Assembly: GCA_003161195.1 (NCBI GenBank)
Contig: PMOV01000190.1
Coordinates: 1 to 11,179 of the forward strand
Source of the DNA: Acidobacteriota bacterium
Lineage (GTDB): Bacteria; Acidobacteriota; Terriglobia; Acidiferrales; UBA7541
DNA length: 11,179 nucleotides
Reading direction: 5' to 3'
The position numbers were made by a program, and so were the translations under genes. Below, one piece after another: positions 1 to 6,195 of the stretch (positions are counted from its first letter, which is position 1; every line of letters begins with the position of its first letter). The notes under the pieces are model-generated. The model was not told the origin of the DNA. It did not search any database and worked only from the letters and a program-made list of their open reading frames with translations.

Positions 1-42
1 ATCAGCACCGGCGACGGCTCCATCCGCCTGAGCAAAACGTAA
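1..42 (+). CDS. 3' end of an unidentified protein (partial)
   Basis: The window opens in a reading frame that gives ISTGDGSIRLSKT and then TAA at 40-42. The alternating pattern and the TGDGSIRL string resemble the C-terminus of beta-helical repeat proteins of the DUF4097 (putative adhesin) type, which often end in GDG/GSGDI-like turns. Only 13 residues are visible, so the family is a guess from motif style. The gene would start upstream of the window and run toward the minus-strand PilZ gene, making the two convergent. Confidence 0.4.
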   Translation: MSTGDGSIRLSKT

Positions 43-206
43 GCCGCCCACCCCATCTCGAACGTAAAGATCCACGTCCTCTTTGTTAGGATGCCGGTGC
101 ATGCCTATCCCTCTGCGACTTGGAATTGACTTAGGGCATTGATCCGGGGCCTCGATCAGGTATTGCATCAACCTTGGAGGAGTTCACCCGACTACTCGGG
201 AATGCA

Positions 207-560
207 TTATCTCGCCGCCGCCGCGCGCATTCGGGGTTTCTGGAACGCTTCGCCGTAAAGCAATTGCACGCCGATACTCGAGTACCCCGGAAGACCCGGG
301 TTGGGATCGATGTGCGCGATTCGCCCCGTGAATTTGCGGAGAATCGCCTTCGCCCCGGTGACCCGCTGTGGCAATTCCATCAAAATCTCAATGACCTCTC
401 CAACGGACATGATCTGGCTAGTCACAAAGCACACCCCGGTGGACGAAACATTTTTAGCTCGGGTCACTTGCTCATTGTCAGGCGCAGGTGTCCGGCGATT
501 GAAAGCCATCGAAGTCCGTAGCTTGAAGCGTGGCGTTAATCGGCGATCAGGCGTTAACAC
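207..560 (-). CDS. Small PilZ-domain protein (candidate c-di-GMP receptor)
   Basis: This encodes a 117-residue single-domain protein with both PilZ signature elements. An RxxxR motif lies near the N-terminus (R7-L-T-P-R11). About 26 residues later comes N37-V-S-S-T-G42, which fits (D/N)xSxxG. Beta-strand-like segments follow, ending in IGVQLLYGE. Known PilZ domains use these motifs to bind cyclic di-GMP and so control motility, exopolysaccharide or other outputs; the output here is unknown. The start is a GTG at 560-558 with GAGGG a few bases upstream. The frame stays open to 731, but the extra residues (rich in T, R, H and F) look like translated leader, and the next ATG (509-507) would remove the RxxxR motif. 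No second domain or membrane segment is visible. The gene is divergent from the inositol phosphate synthase. Confidence 0.75.
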   Translation of the reverse strand: MLTPDRRLTPRFKLRTSMAFNRRTPAPDNEQVTRAKNVSSTGVCFVTSQIMSVGEVIEILMELPQRVTGAKAILRKFTGRIAHIDPNPGLPGYSSIGVQLLYGEAFQKPRMRAAAAR

Positions 561-881
561 GTTTCCCTCGCGATGATTTCGCGTTAAAAAAAAACAAGAG
601 ATAGGAAACAACTGTCGCAGCAAGGCGCGCGGAGACGTGTGCAAAAGGGTACGATGCGCGGCGCCTATAAGTCTCAATTCGGTACCGTGCCCGATTGAAA
701 CAGCCACCGCCGCGCTTCCAGGTAGGAGCAAGCGACTGCCCCGCCCGAGTTATATTGCGCGCCACGCCGCGTTGATTTGCAAATCGGCGGCGCATCCCTC
801 ATCATTACTGGTTTGTTCGGGGGAATTGCACGCGCTCTGCGCTGCAGCAGTTAAATTCGCATAGCATTTCTAAGGAGTTGC
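561..881. other. Divergent intergenic region between the PilZ gene and ino1
   Basis: I see no convincing gene in these 321 bp. The region must carry the promoters of both divergent genes. On the minus strand there is a TATAAC -10-like hexamer at 755-750, and a 12-bp palindrome lies where its -35 would be. A run of nine A residues follows GCGTT at 586-594 in the PilZ leader. No clear -35/-10 pair was found for the plus-strand gene. The ino1 Shine-Dalgarno AAGGAG is at 872-877. Confidence 0.5.
774..785. promoter_or_regulatory. Perfect 12-bp palindrome, possible operator
   Basis: GATTTGCAAATC is a perfect dyad lying between the divergent PilZ and ino1 genes. It overlaps the place where the -35 of a minus-strand promoter with -10 TATAAC (755-750, 17-bp spacer) would sit. 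A perfect 12-bp palindrome is expected a few times by chance in 11 kb, so its location is the main argument for function. Confidence 0.25.
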
Positions 882-2195
882 ATGGAGAAGCCTTCAAGGA
901 TTGCGCCAGCCAAGGGGAAGTTGGGCATTTTGCTGCCGGGGATGGGCGCGGTAAGCACGACGTTTATGGCCGGCGTGGAGCTGGTGCGCAAGGGCAAGGC
1001 GCGGCCCGTGGGGTCGCTGACGCAACTGGGGACGATTCGGCTGGGGAAGCGCACGGACGGGCGGACGCCGAAGATCGGTGAGTTTGTGCCGCTGGCGGAA
1101 CTGAAGGATATCGTGTTCGGCGGATGGGATATTTTTAATGATAATGCGTACCAGTCCGCGGCGAACGCGGGGGTGCTGAATCTGCAGGATTTGGCGAAGG
1201 TGAAAGGCTTCCTTTCGCAGATCAAGCCGATGAAGGCGGCGTTCGATCACAACTTCGTGAAGCTGATTGACGGGCCCAACATCAAGAAGGGCAAAAATAA
1301 ATACGAGTGGGCGCTGGAGATTAAAGACGACATCGCAAAATTTCGCAAGTCTTCGCGCGCTACGCGCCTGGTGACGTGCTGGTGCGGGTCCACGGAATCG
1401 TTTCTGAAGCCAAGTGAAGTACATTCGACGCCGGAAAAATTCGTGGCGGCGATGAAGAAGAATCATCCGGCGATTGCACCCTCGATGCTGTACGCGTGGG
1501 CCTCGGTGACCAGCGGCGTGCCGTACGCAAATGGCGCGCCAAATTTGAGCGTGGACATTCCGGCGATTCAGAAATTGGCCCACGACAATAACGTGGCCAT
1601 CGCGGGCAAGGATTTCAAGACCGGGCAGACGCTGATGAAGACGGTGCTGGCGCCGGCCTTTAAGGCGCGCATGCTCGGCCTCGAAGGCTGGTTCTCCACG
1701 AACATTCTGGGAAACCGCGACGGCGAAGTGCTCGAGGATCCGGGATCGTTCAAGTCCAAGGAGCAATCCAAGCTGGGCGCGCTGGAATATATTTTGCAGC
1801 CGGAGCTGTATCCGGAGCTGTACAGCAAGATGTATCACAAGGTGCGCATCAACTATTACCCGCCGCGCGGAGACAACAAAGAAGGCTGGGACAACATCGA
1901 CATTTTTGGATGGCTCGGGTATCCGATGCAGATCAAGGTGGATTTCCTGTGCCGGGATTCGATTCTGGCGGCGCCGATTGTGCTGGACCTGGTGTTGTTT
2001 CTGGATTTGGCGCAGCGGGCCGGCATGCGCGGAATTCAGGAGTGGCTGAGTTTTTATTTCAAATCGCCGATGACCGCGCCGGGATTGTATCCGGAGCATG
2101 ATTTGTTTATTCAGTCGATGAAGTTGAAGAATACGTTGCGCTGGATGATGGGGGAGGACTTGATTACGCATTTGGGACAGGAATATTACGATTAG
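882..2195 (+). CDS. ino1: Inositol-3-phosphate synthase (myo-inositol-1-phosphate synthase)
   Basis: This 437-residue cytosolic enzyme converts glucose 6-phosphate to myo-inositol 3-phosphate, using NAD+ as a recycled redox cofactor. Family features are visible in order. A glycine-rich N-terminal nucleotide-binding segment (LPGMGAVSTTF, residues 18-28) comes first, then GGWDIFNDN (80-88) and NGAPNLSVDIP (217-227). The active-site loop AGKDFKTGQTLMKT (241-254) carries the conserved lysines. NILGNRDG (274-281) and the C-terminal KVDFLCRDSILAAPIVLDL segment (352-370) complete the match. The length suits the bacterial family. The ATG has AAGGAG four bases upstream. No inositol monophosphatase, phosphatidylinositol synthase or dialkyl-ether inositol-lipid gene is adjacent, so the final product (phosphoinositide lipid, solute or other) cannot be inferred from context. 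It is followed by glutamine synthetase after a 160-bp gap with its own candidate promoter. Confidence 0.93.
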   Translation: MEKPSRIAPAKGKLGILLPGMGAVSTTFMAGVELVRKGKARPVGSLTQLGTIRLGKRTDGRTPKIGEFVPLAELKDIVFGGWDIFNDNAYQSAANAGVLNLQDLAKVKGFLSQIKPMKAAFDHNFVKLIDGPNIKKGKNKYEWALEIKDDIAKFRKSSRATRLVTCWCGSTESFLKPSEVHSTPEKFVAAMKKNHPAIAPSMLYAWASVTSGVPYANGAPNLSVDIPAIQKLAHDNNVAIAGKDFKTGQTLMKTVLAPAFKARMLGLEGWFSTNILGNRDGEVLEDPGSFKSKEQSKLGALEYILQPELYPELYSKMYHKVRINYYPPRGDNKEGWDNIDIFGWLGYPMQIKVDFLCRDSILAAPIVLDLVLFLDLAQRAGMRGIQEWLSFYFKSPMTAPGLYPEHDLFIQSMKLKNTLRWMMGEDLITHLGQEYYD

Positions 2196-2201
2196 GGGCG
2201 G

Positions 2202-2243
2202 AAACCGTTATTAAGTTAAATTTGTGATTTGATGGAACGGTTT
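2202..2243 (+). terminator. Weak candidate terminator after ino1
   Basis: Arms AAACCGTT (2202-2209) and AACGGTTT (2236-2243) can form an 8-bp stem, and the right arm runs into TTTTT (2241-2245). The 26-base loop is long for an intrinsic terminator and the stem is AT-rich, so this is a tentative call. Confidence 0.25.
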
Positions 2244-2249
2244 TTCGAT

Positions 2250-2284
2250 TTGACGGTGCTCGGAATGCCGCGTTACGCTAACGC
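2250..2284 (+). promoter_or_regulatory. Candidate glnA promoter overlapping a palindrome
   Basis: TTGACG (2250-2255) is followed by an 18-bp spacer and TACGCT (2274-2279), about 75 bp before the glutamine synthetase ATG. The -10 lies inside the perfect inverted repeat GCGTTA-CGC-TAACGC (2270-2284). A protein bound there would block RNA polymerase, which is a plausible layout for repression. The -35 is good (5 of 6) and the -10 is poor (3 of 6). Confidence 0.3.
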
Positions 2285-2355
2285 ACGAATGGACATCCCG
2301 CGTTCACGCTGTTGTTCCCCGCTGCGATTTCGATTCCCACTTCTTGAGGAGAAAC

Positions 2356-3786
2356 ATGACGACCGAACTGCGTAATTTTTTGGCGTTGCCGTATGACGAA
2401 CTGGAAGAGCTGAACTTGAAGGCCAAAGAACAGCGCATGAAGCGCGTGGCGGCACACAAAATCCAGGAAGAGCGCATCAAGTATTTGACTGACGAAAAGC
2501 GCATCAAGGCCGTGACCGTGCTGTTCAGCGACCTGGAAGGCCGGCTGCACATGCTGGATTACGACAAGAAATTTCTGGTGAAGAGCTGGGACAATTTGAC
2601 GTTTGACGGATCCTCGATTCGCGGGTTTACGGCGCAGCGGGAAAGCGATTTGCGGCTGTCCATGGATTGGAGTTCGTTTTATTGGGGGCCCTCGGATGTG
2701 TTTGGCTCCGGAAAAGTGCTGGTGTTTGGCGAGGTGATCGATAAGGACGGTTCGCCGTATAGCGCGGACATTCGCGGCGTGCTGAAGGCCTATGCCGAGC
2801 AGCAGCACAAGGACGAAGATTACACGCTGAACGCGGCGAATGAAATCGAAGGGTTTCTCTTTGCCGGCGCGGATGCCGAGCAGCATTACGGCCAGACGCA
2901 GAAGTTCGACTACGTAAATACCGGCGGGTATTACCACTCGCTGCCCGGCGATCCTTTGCGCATGTTTATCGATACGACGGCGGAAGTGCAGCGCGCCATG
3001 GGATTCCAGAACGAGAAGGATCACCCGGAAGTTGCGCCCTCGCAGTTTGAAATTAATTACGGATATGGCGAAGTGGTGGCGGCGGCGGACCAGATCCAAT
3101 TGTACAAATTGATTTGCCGGCAGGTGGCCACCAAGATGGGCTTGACGGCGTGCTTCTTGCCCAAGCCGGTGGTGGGCGTGAATGGCAACGGCATGCACAC
3201 CAACGTTTCCATCAGCAAAGGCGGCAAGAATCTCTTCTGGGATGCCAAGGGCGAAGAGAAGCTCAGCAAATTTGCCTGGTCGTTCGTGGATCGCATTTTG
3301 ACGCACGCGAACGATATTTGCCTGCTGCTCAACGCCAGCGTGAACGCTTACCGGCGCCTCGATCCACACTTTGAGGCGCCGAATCAGATCAAGGCTTCGG
3401 CGGTGGATCGCGGGTCCATGGTGCGCATCCCCATCGGCAACGAGAAGAGTTCGCGCGTGGAAGTGCGCTCCGTGGCGCCGGACGCGAATCCTTACCTGGT
3501 GATGTACTCGATCTTCAAGAGCGGGCTCGACGGCGACACCGCCAAGATCAAGAACCTCCGGCAGGCGGAACGCTATCTGCCGGACAATATTTATACGGCG
3601 ATCGAGGATTTCAAAAAGGCTGCGTGGACCAGCAAACTGCTGGGCGAAGACGTGAAGCACCGCTATGCGGACCTGAAGCAGGTGGCGGCGGATCGCTGTT
3701 CGCGCTCGCTGGGGACCTTCGTGAAGGCGCCCGAAGTGCAGCACCATCACGAAGTTTACAACCAGTATTTGTGGAACCAGTTCTAG
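2356..3786 (+). CDS. glnA: Glutamine synthetase, type I-like, without the usual adenylylation motif
   Basis: This 476-residue enzyme makes glutamine from glutamate, ammonia and ATP. Catalytic landmarks are intact: FDGSSI (83-88); metal/substrate glutamates in NEIEGF (E163, E165); EVAPSQFEI (E225, E232); PKPVVGVNGNGMH with H281; YRRLDPHFEAP with E340; DRGSMVRIP with R352 and R357; and VEVRSVAPDANPYL (E369, R371). Several normally rigid positions differ: NGNGMH replaces NGSGMH, and DRGSMVRIP replaces NRSAxxRIP. Where classical GSI-beta enzymes carry the NLYDLP adenylylation tyrosine, this protein reads KNLRQAERYLPDNIY (399-413). Control by GlnE-type AMP transfer is therefore doubtful. The N-terminus has a charged helical extension (about residues 11-50). 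The ATG at 2356 is set by GAGGAG at 2346-2351 with a 4-base gap; a TTG at 2344 falls before it and is rejected. It could belong to a divergent GSI clade or have a related ligase activity, but residues for ammonia-glutamate chemistry are retained. Confidence 0.88.
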   Translation: MTTELRNFLALPYDELEELNLKAKEQRMKRVAAHKIQEERIKYLTDEKRIKAVTVLFSDLEGRLHMLDYDKKFLVKSWDNLTFDGSSIRGFTAQRESDLRLSMDWSSFYWGPSDVFGSGKVLVFGEVIDKDGSPYSADIRGVLKAYAEQQHKDEDYTLNAANEIEGFLFAGADAEQHYGQTQKFDYVNTGGYYHSLPGDPLRMFIDTTAEVQRAMGFQNEKDHPEVAPSQFEINYGYGEVVAAADQIQLYKLICRQVATKMGLTACFLPKPVVGVNGNGMHTNVSISKGGKNLFWDAKGEEKLSKFAWSFVDRILTHANDICLLLNASVNAYRRLDPHFEAPNQIKASAVDRGSMVRIPIGNEKSSRVEVRSVAPDANPYLVMYSIFKSGLDGDTAKIKNLRQAERYLPDNIYTAIEDFKKAAWTSKLLGEDVKHRYADLKQVAADRCSRSLGTFVKAPEVQHHHEVYNQYLWNQF

Positions 3787-3820
3787 CTTCAATAGTCTGC
3801 GACGTTTTTGACTTAGCAGC

Positions 3821-3838
3821 GACGCCCTTCCGGGCGTC
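3821..3838. repeat. Perfect GC-rich hairpin after glnA
   Basis: GACGCCC-TTCC-GGGCGTC forms a 7-bp perfect stem with a four-base loop, 35 bases after the glutamine synthetase stop codon. No T-run follows, so it is not a textbook intrinsic terminator. It may be an interspersed palindromic (REP-like) element that stabilises or ends the glnA transcript. Confidence 0.5.
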
Positions 3839-3847
3839 ATCTGCCTT

Positions 3848-3879
3848 CGAGTGGCACAGACTTCCGGCCGTGCTACTCG
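3848..3879. repeat. Second imperfect palindrome after glnA
   Basis: CGAGTGGCAC (3848-3857) pairs with GTGCTACTCG (3870-3879) as a 10-bp stem with one G-T wobble, around a 12-base loop. It lies nine bases after the 3821-3838 hairpin. Its right arm starts a short series of ACTCGCC heptamers (3875, 3887, 3894). The style matches palindromic interspersed repeats found between genes; confirming this needs other genomic copies. Confidence 0.45.
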
Positions 3880-4020
3880 CCGTTTGACTCGCCACTCGCC
3901 ACTTCTTCCATACAAAAAACTCTCCGCCATCACACCGTTCGTACACCGCATTTCTTTCCCCCGGCGGGCACTCACTCAGGTTGGGTAATGATCGAGCACC
4001 TTGCGAACAAACCGTTAGGA

Positions 4021-4298
4021 ATGACCATGGATAAATGATTTGTAGAAGTGAAGCAAACAGCCAATCTCACTCTCGAGTTGAAAGAGCAGAGCTTCGTATT
4101 GCATGACCTACCCGCCCTGATTGTGCGCTACCGCAATCCAAACAGCGGCGGCGAAGAGATGGAATCAGTTTATGTGGTTTCTGGTTCGCAAACCTTTTCA
4201 TCTGCTTTACCGGAGAGCAGCCCGGTCTCTCTTTGGAACAGTTTGGCAACTACAACACCTTTCTCCCAATGGTGAAGAGTTTTGCAGTCAAACCCTGA
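4021..4298 (+). pseudogene. Broken small gene of unknown family (stop plus frameshift)
   Basis: From ATG 4021 the frame reads MTMDK, hits TGA (4036-4038), then continues FVEVKQTANLTLELKEQ and on to SVYVVSGSQTFSSALP at 4212. There the coherent sequence jumps to another frame, GEQPGLSLEQFGNYNTFLP, and then MVKSFAVKP, ending at TGA 4296-4298. One missing G in the ACCGGAGAG stretch (4210-4217) would join them. The joined product would be about 92 residues, with amphipathic, protein-like composition. I do not recognise the family. An in-frame ATG at 3988 is an alternative start. The two lesions suggest a decayed gene; a sequencing or assembly error could explain the frameshift, and UGA readthrough is a remote alternative. 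The overlapping frame open from 4121 into the oxalate decarboxylase is probably not translated upstream of 4430. Confidence 0.4.
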
Positions 4299-4339
4299 CT
4301 TCCTTACCGGAAACTGACCCCAGCTCCCCGACCTCCGCA

Positions 4340-4367
4340 TTCGCACCTGCGTGCGCGCTTTTATGTT
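4340..4367 (+). promoter_or_regulatory. Weak candidate promoter of the oxalate decarboxylase gene
   Basis: TTCGCA (4340-4345), a 16-bp spacer and TATGTT (4362-4367) lie about 60 bp before the ATG at 4430. Each hexamer matches the sigma-70 consensus at four of six positions. No operator-like dyad was seen beside it. Confidence 0.2.
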
Positions 4368-4429
4368 ACGCTGCGGGCGTTTTGCACATCCCACGCAAGG
4401 TGTACTTCTATTCGCGAGGTGACTCTCCC

Positions 4430-5695
4430 ATGGCCAACGACGACAACGGAATGAAATTTACGCGGCGCGACTTTCTCGGAGCTAGCTCCGGGGCGCTGGC
4501 GATTGCGGGAGTGGGTCCCGTGGCTAGCGTGGCGGCCGCGCAGCAGGGGGCGGCAAAAACGGACGCCAATTACTCCGACCGCGCCAAGAGCAATCCGGGG
4601 CCGACCAATTCCGTGCTGGATGCGCAGAATCCCAGCGGGTTTAATCCGCCGTCGACCGACGCAGGGGCGGTACAAACGTTTAAGTATCCATTTTCGTTTG
4701 GGCACAAACGATTGCATTCCGGAGGATGGTCGCGGGAAGTGACGCAGCGGGAGTTGGCGGTTTCCAAAACGATGGCCGGCGTGGATATGCGCTTGACCGC
4801 GGGCGGGATTCGCGAATTGCATTGGCATGCGGCGGCGGAGTGGGCGTTCATGCTGTACGGCACCGCGCGCATCACGGCGATCGACAACGACGGCAAAAGC
4901 TTTGTGCAGGACGTGAAGGAGAGCGAGTTGTGGTACTTCCCTACCGGCGTTCCTCACTCGATTCAGGGGCTGGGGCCCGATGGCGCGGAGTTTCTGCTGG
5001 TATTTGACGACGGCAACTTTTCCGAATACGCCACGGTGCTCTTGAGCGACTGGATGGCGCACACGCCGAAGGATGTGCTGGCGAAGAACTTCGGCATTCC
5101 GGTGACGGCGTTGGAGAAGCTGCCAAAGGAAGAGCTGTTTATTTTTCAATCCGCGCTTCCGGGGCCGCTTGAAGTCGAACAAAAAGTGGCGGCTGGCGCG
5201 CGGGGACTCTCGCCGAACGACTTTGCGTTTCGCACGATGCAAATGCCGGTGACCAAGCGCACCAAGGGCGGCGAGGTGCGCATTGTGGACTCGAAGAATT
5301 TTAAGGTCGCCACCAATATTGCCGCGGCCATCGTGACCGTGCATCCGGGCGGGATTCGCGAATTGCACTGGCACCAGAATGCCGACGAGTGGCAATACTA
5401 CTTCGCGGGCCAAGGGCGCATGACGGTGTTTGCGACGGGCGGGCGTGCCCGCACCATGGACTTTCAGACGGGCGATGTCGGGTATGTGCAGCAGACTTTG
5501 CCGCACTACATCGAAAACACCGGCGACACGGATCTGAAGTTTTTGGAGATGTTCAAGGCTCCCGTGTATCAGGATTTGTCACTCTCGGAATGGCTGACGC
5601 ACACCCCGCCGCAACTGGTGATGGCGCACATGCATATCGATAAGGCCACGCTGAACAAGATTCCGCGCGACGAAATTGTGATCATGCCGGAGTAA
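4430..5695 (+). CDS. oxdC: Tat-exported bicupin oxalate decarboxylase
   Basis: This 421-residue Mn-dependent enzyme of the OxdC family converts oxalate to formate and CO2. A twin-arginine signal (T11-R-R-D-F-L-G17) is followed by a hydrophobic Ala/Gly-rich stretch (18-36) and a likely cleavage at VAAA-QQ, so it should fold in the cytoplasm and act outside the inner membrane. Cupin 1 has IRELHWHAAAEW (R128, H131, H133, E137) and H176 in PTGVPHSIQ. Cupin 2 has IRELHWHQNADEW (R310, H313, H315, E320), H359 and E373. The lid equivalent to SENS in Bacillus subtilis OxdC is S198-E-Y-A201; it keeps the glutamate linked to decarboxylase rather than oxidase chemistry. The ATG at 4430 has GAGGTGA seven bases upstream; the 103 codons open before it lack a signal or ribosome site. 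No formyl-CoA transferase or oxalate transporter is next to it, so a stand-alone detoxifying, pH-buffering or carbon-scavenging role is inferred. Confidence 0.92.
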   Translation: MANDDNGMKFTRRDFLGASSGALAIAGVGPVASVAAAQQGAAKTDANYSDRAKSNPGPTNSVLDAQNPSGFNPPSTDAGAVQTFKYPFSFGHKRLHSGGWSREVTQRELAVSKTMAGVDMRLTAGGIRELHWHAAAEWAFMLYGTARITAIDNDGKSFVQDVKESELWYFPTGVPHSIQGLGPDGAEFLLVFDDGNFSEYATVLLSDWMAHTPKDVLAKNFGIPVTALEKLPKEELFIFQSALPGPLEVEQKVAAGARGLSPNDFAFRTMQMPVTKRTKGGEVRIVDSKNFKVATNIAAAIVTVHPGGIRELHWHQNADEWQYYFAGQGRMTVFATGGRARTMDFQTGDVGYVQQTLPHYIENTGDTDLKFLEMFKAPVYQDLSLSEWLTHTPPQLVMAHMHIDKATLNKIPRDEIVIMPE

Positions 5696-5803
5696 GTGGA
5701 CTTCGTCCGGAGCCGATGTGGCTTTTGGCTGAAGCGCGGCTAGTTGGTGTCCTCCTGTCGCTCCGGGCGAACCGTGCCATTCGAATGATATCCGGAATTG
5801 GTC

Positions 5804-5832
5804 TTGACACATCAATGAATCCATGCTACCGT
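5804..5832 (+). promoter_or_regulatory. Candidate distal promoter upstream of icd
   Basis: A perfect TTGACA (5804-5809) is followed by a 17-bp spacer and TGC-TACCGT, i.e. an extended -10 (TG at 5824-5825) with hexamer 5827-5832. If it drives icd, the leader would be about 355 bases long and would cross the two repeats at 5931-5991. Confidence 0.4.
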
Positions 5833-5930
5833 CTCACATGGATTTGTTTGCCCCATCCGCGCTATTCGCCTCCACAGAGCAGTGCAAGCCGAATCCAGCC
5901 TCGAATCTGTGTCTCGCATTTTTGCCCCTT

Positions 5931-5950
5931 TGTTTTCATAACGATATGAA
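5931..5950. repeat. Operator-like repeat, copy 1
   Basis: TGTTTTCATAACGATATGAA contains the inverted arms TTCATA and TATGAA around ACGA, with CG at the dyad centre. It matches copy 2 at 17 of 20 positions in the same orientation. CG-centred dyads of this size are typical of LacI-family operators, but no such regulator is in the window. Confidence 0.5.
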
Positions 5951-5971
5951 TTGCTCCCCGCGCAACCCCCA

Positions 5972-5991
5972 TGTTTTGATAACGATACAAA
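5972..5991. repeat. Operator-like repeat, copy 2
   Basis: TGTTTTGATAACGATACAAA repeats copy 1 exactly 41 bp downstream, close to four helical turns, so two bound dimers would lie on the same DNA face. The outer bases form their own dyad, TTTTG and CAAAA around ATAACGATA. It overlaps the -35 (TTGATA, 5976-5981) of a second promoter candidate whose TACCGT lies at 5998-6003, so binding here would occlude that promoter. Confidence 0.5.
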
Positions 5992-6121
5992 ATACCCTAC
6001 CGTATACCCCGCAATCCTCCAAAATCCCCTCTTCAAGAAAGCCTCTAACTGGCCGTAAGTACCACATTGCAGGGTCTTTAGCGCTAGATGAAAGCGATGA
6101 GCTGGTCGAGAATTTCGGCAC

Positions 6122-6150
6122 TTGCCGCGCGGTGTGATATGTTTTCTAAT
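6122..6150 (+). promoter_or_regulatory. Candidate proximal icd promoter
   Basis: TTGCCG (6122-6127), a 17-bp spacer and TCTAAT (6145-6150; five of six consensus) would start transcription near 6157, giving icd a leader of about 40 bases. This is the best-placed promoter for icd by distance. Confidence 0.3.
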
Positions 6151-6195
6151 CGCGCTGCGCTGATCGCGCGGCGTGTGCGCGGAGGATTCGGGTTC

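Larger units (their letters stand above)
5696..6195. other. Long intergenic region upstream of icd
   Basis: No credible gene was found in these 500 bp on either strand; the small open frames lack ribosome sites and family features. The region is more AT-rich than its surroundings between about 5930 and 6040. It holds a consensus TTGACA element, two 20-bp operator-like repeats and two further promoter candidates, described separately. Such density suggests icd is transcribed from several start points under control of a specific regulator. Confidence 0.6.

Noticed and set aside
187..200. CCCGA-CTAC-TCGGG hairpin just past the PilZ stop codon
   Set aside because: Only a 5-bp stem and no T-run on the minus strand; too weak to call a terminator.
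174..521. Plus-strand 115-codon open frame with GGAGGA near its start
   Set aside because: It is antisense to the PilZ gene, starts with TTG inside the purine-rich stretch, and its arginine/histidine-rich product has no family features.
533..587. Three GCGTTAA heptamers around the PilZ start
   Set aside because: Two encode the LTP repeats of the protein itself and the third is in the leader; spacing is irregular (18 and 30 bp).
826..856. TTGCAC and TTAAAT as an ino1 promoter
   Set aside because: The spacer is 19 bp and the -10 would lie almost on the ribosome site; not convincing.
894..2171. Long minus-strand open frame antisense to ino1, with similar ones opposite glnA, oxdC, icd and mdh
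   Set aside because: These arise from codon bias in GC-rich genes; their products are R/H/Q-rich and have no motifs.
4121..4429. In-frame N-terminal extension of the oxalate decarboxylase
   Set aside because: It would bury the Tat signal, lacks a ribosome site, and overlaps the remnant gene, while ATG 4430 has an ideal GAGGTGA.
5812..6036. Minus-strand 74-codon frame in the icd upstream region
   Set aside because: TTG start, no Shine-Dalgarno, no recognisable features, and it covers the operator-like repeats.
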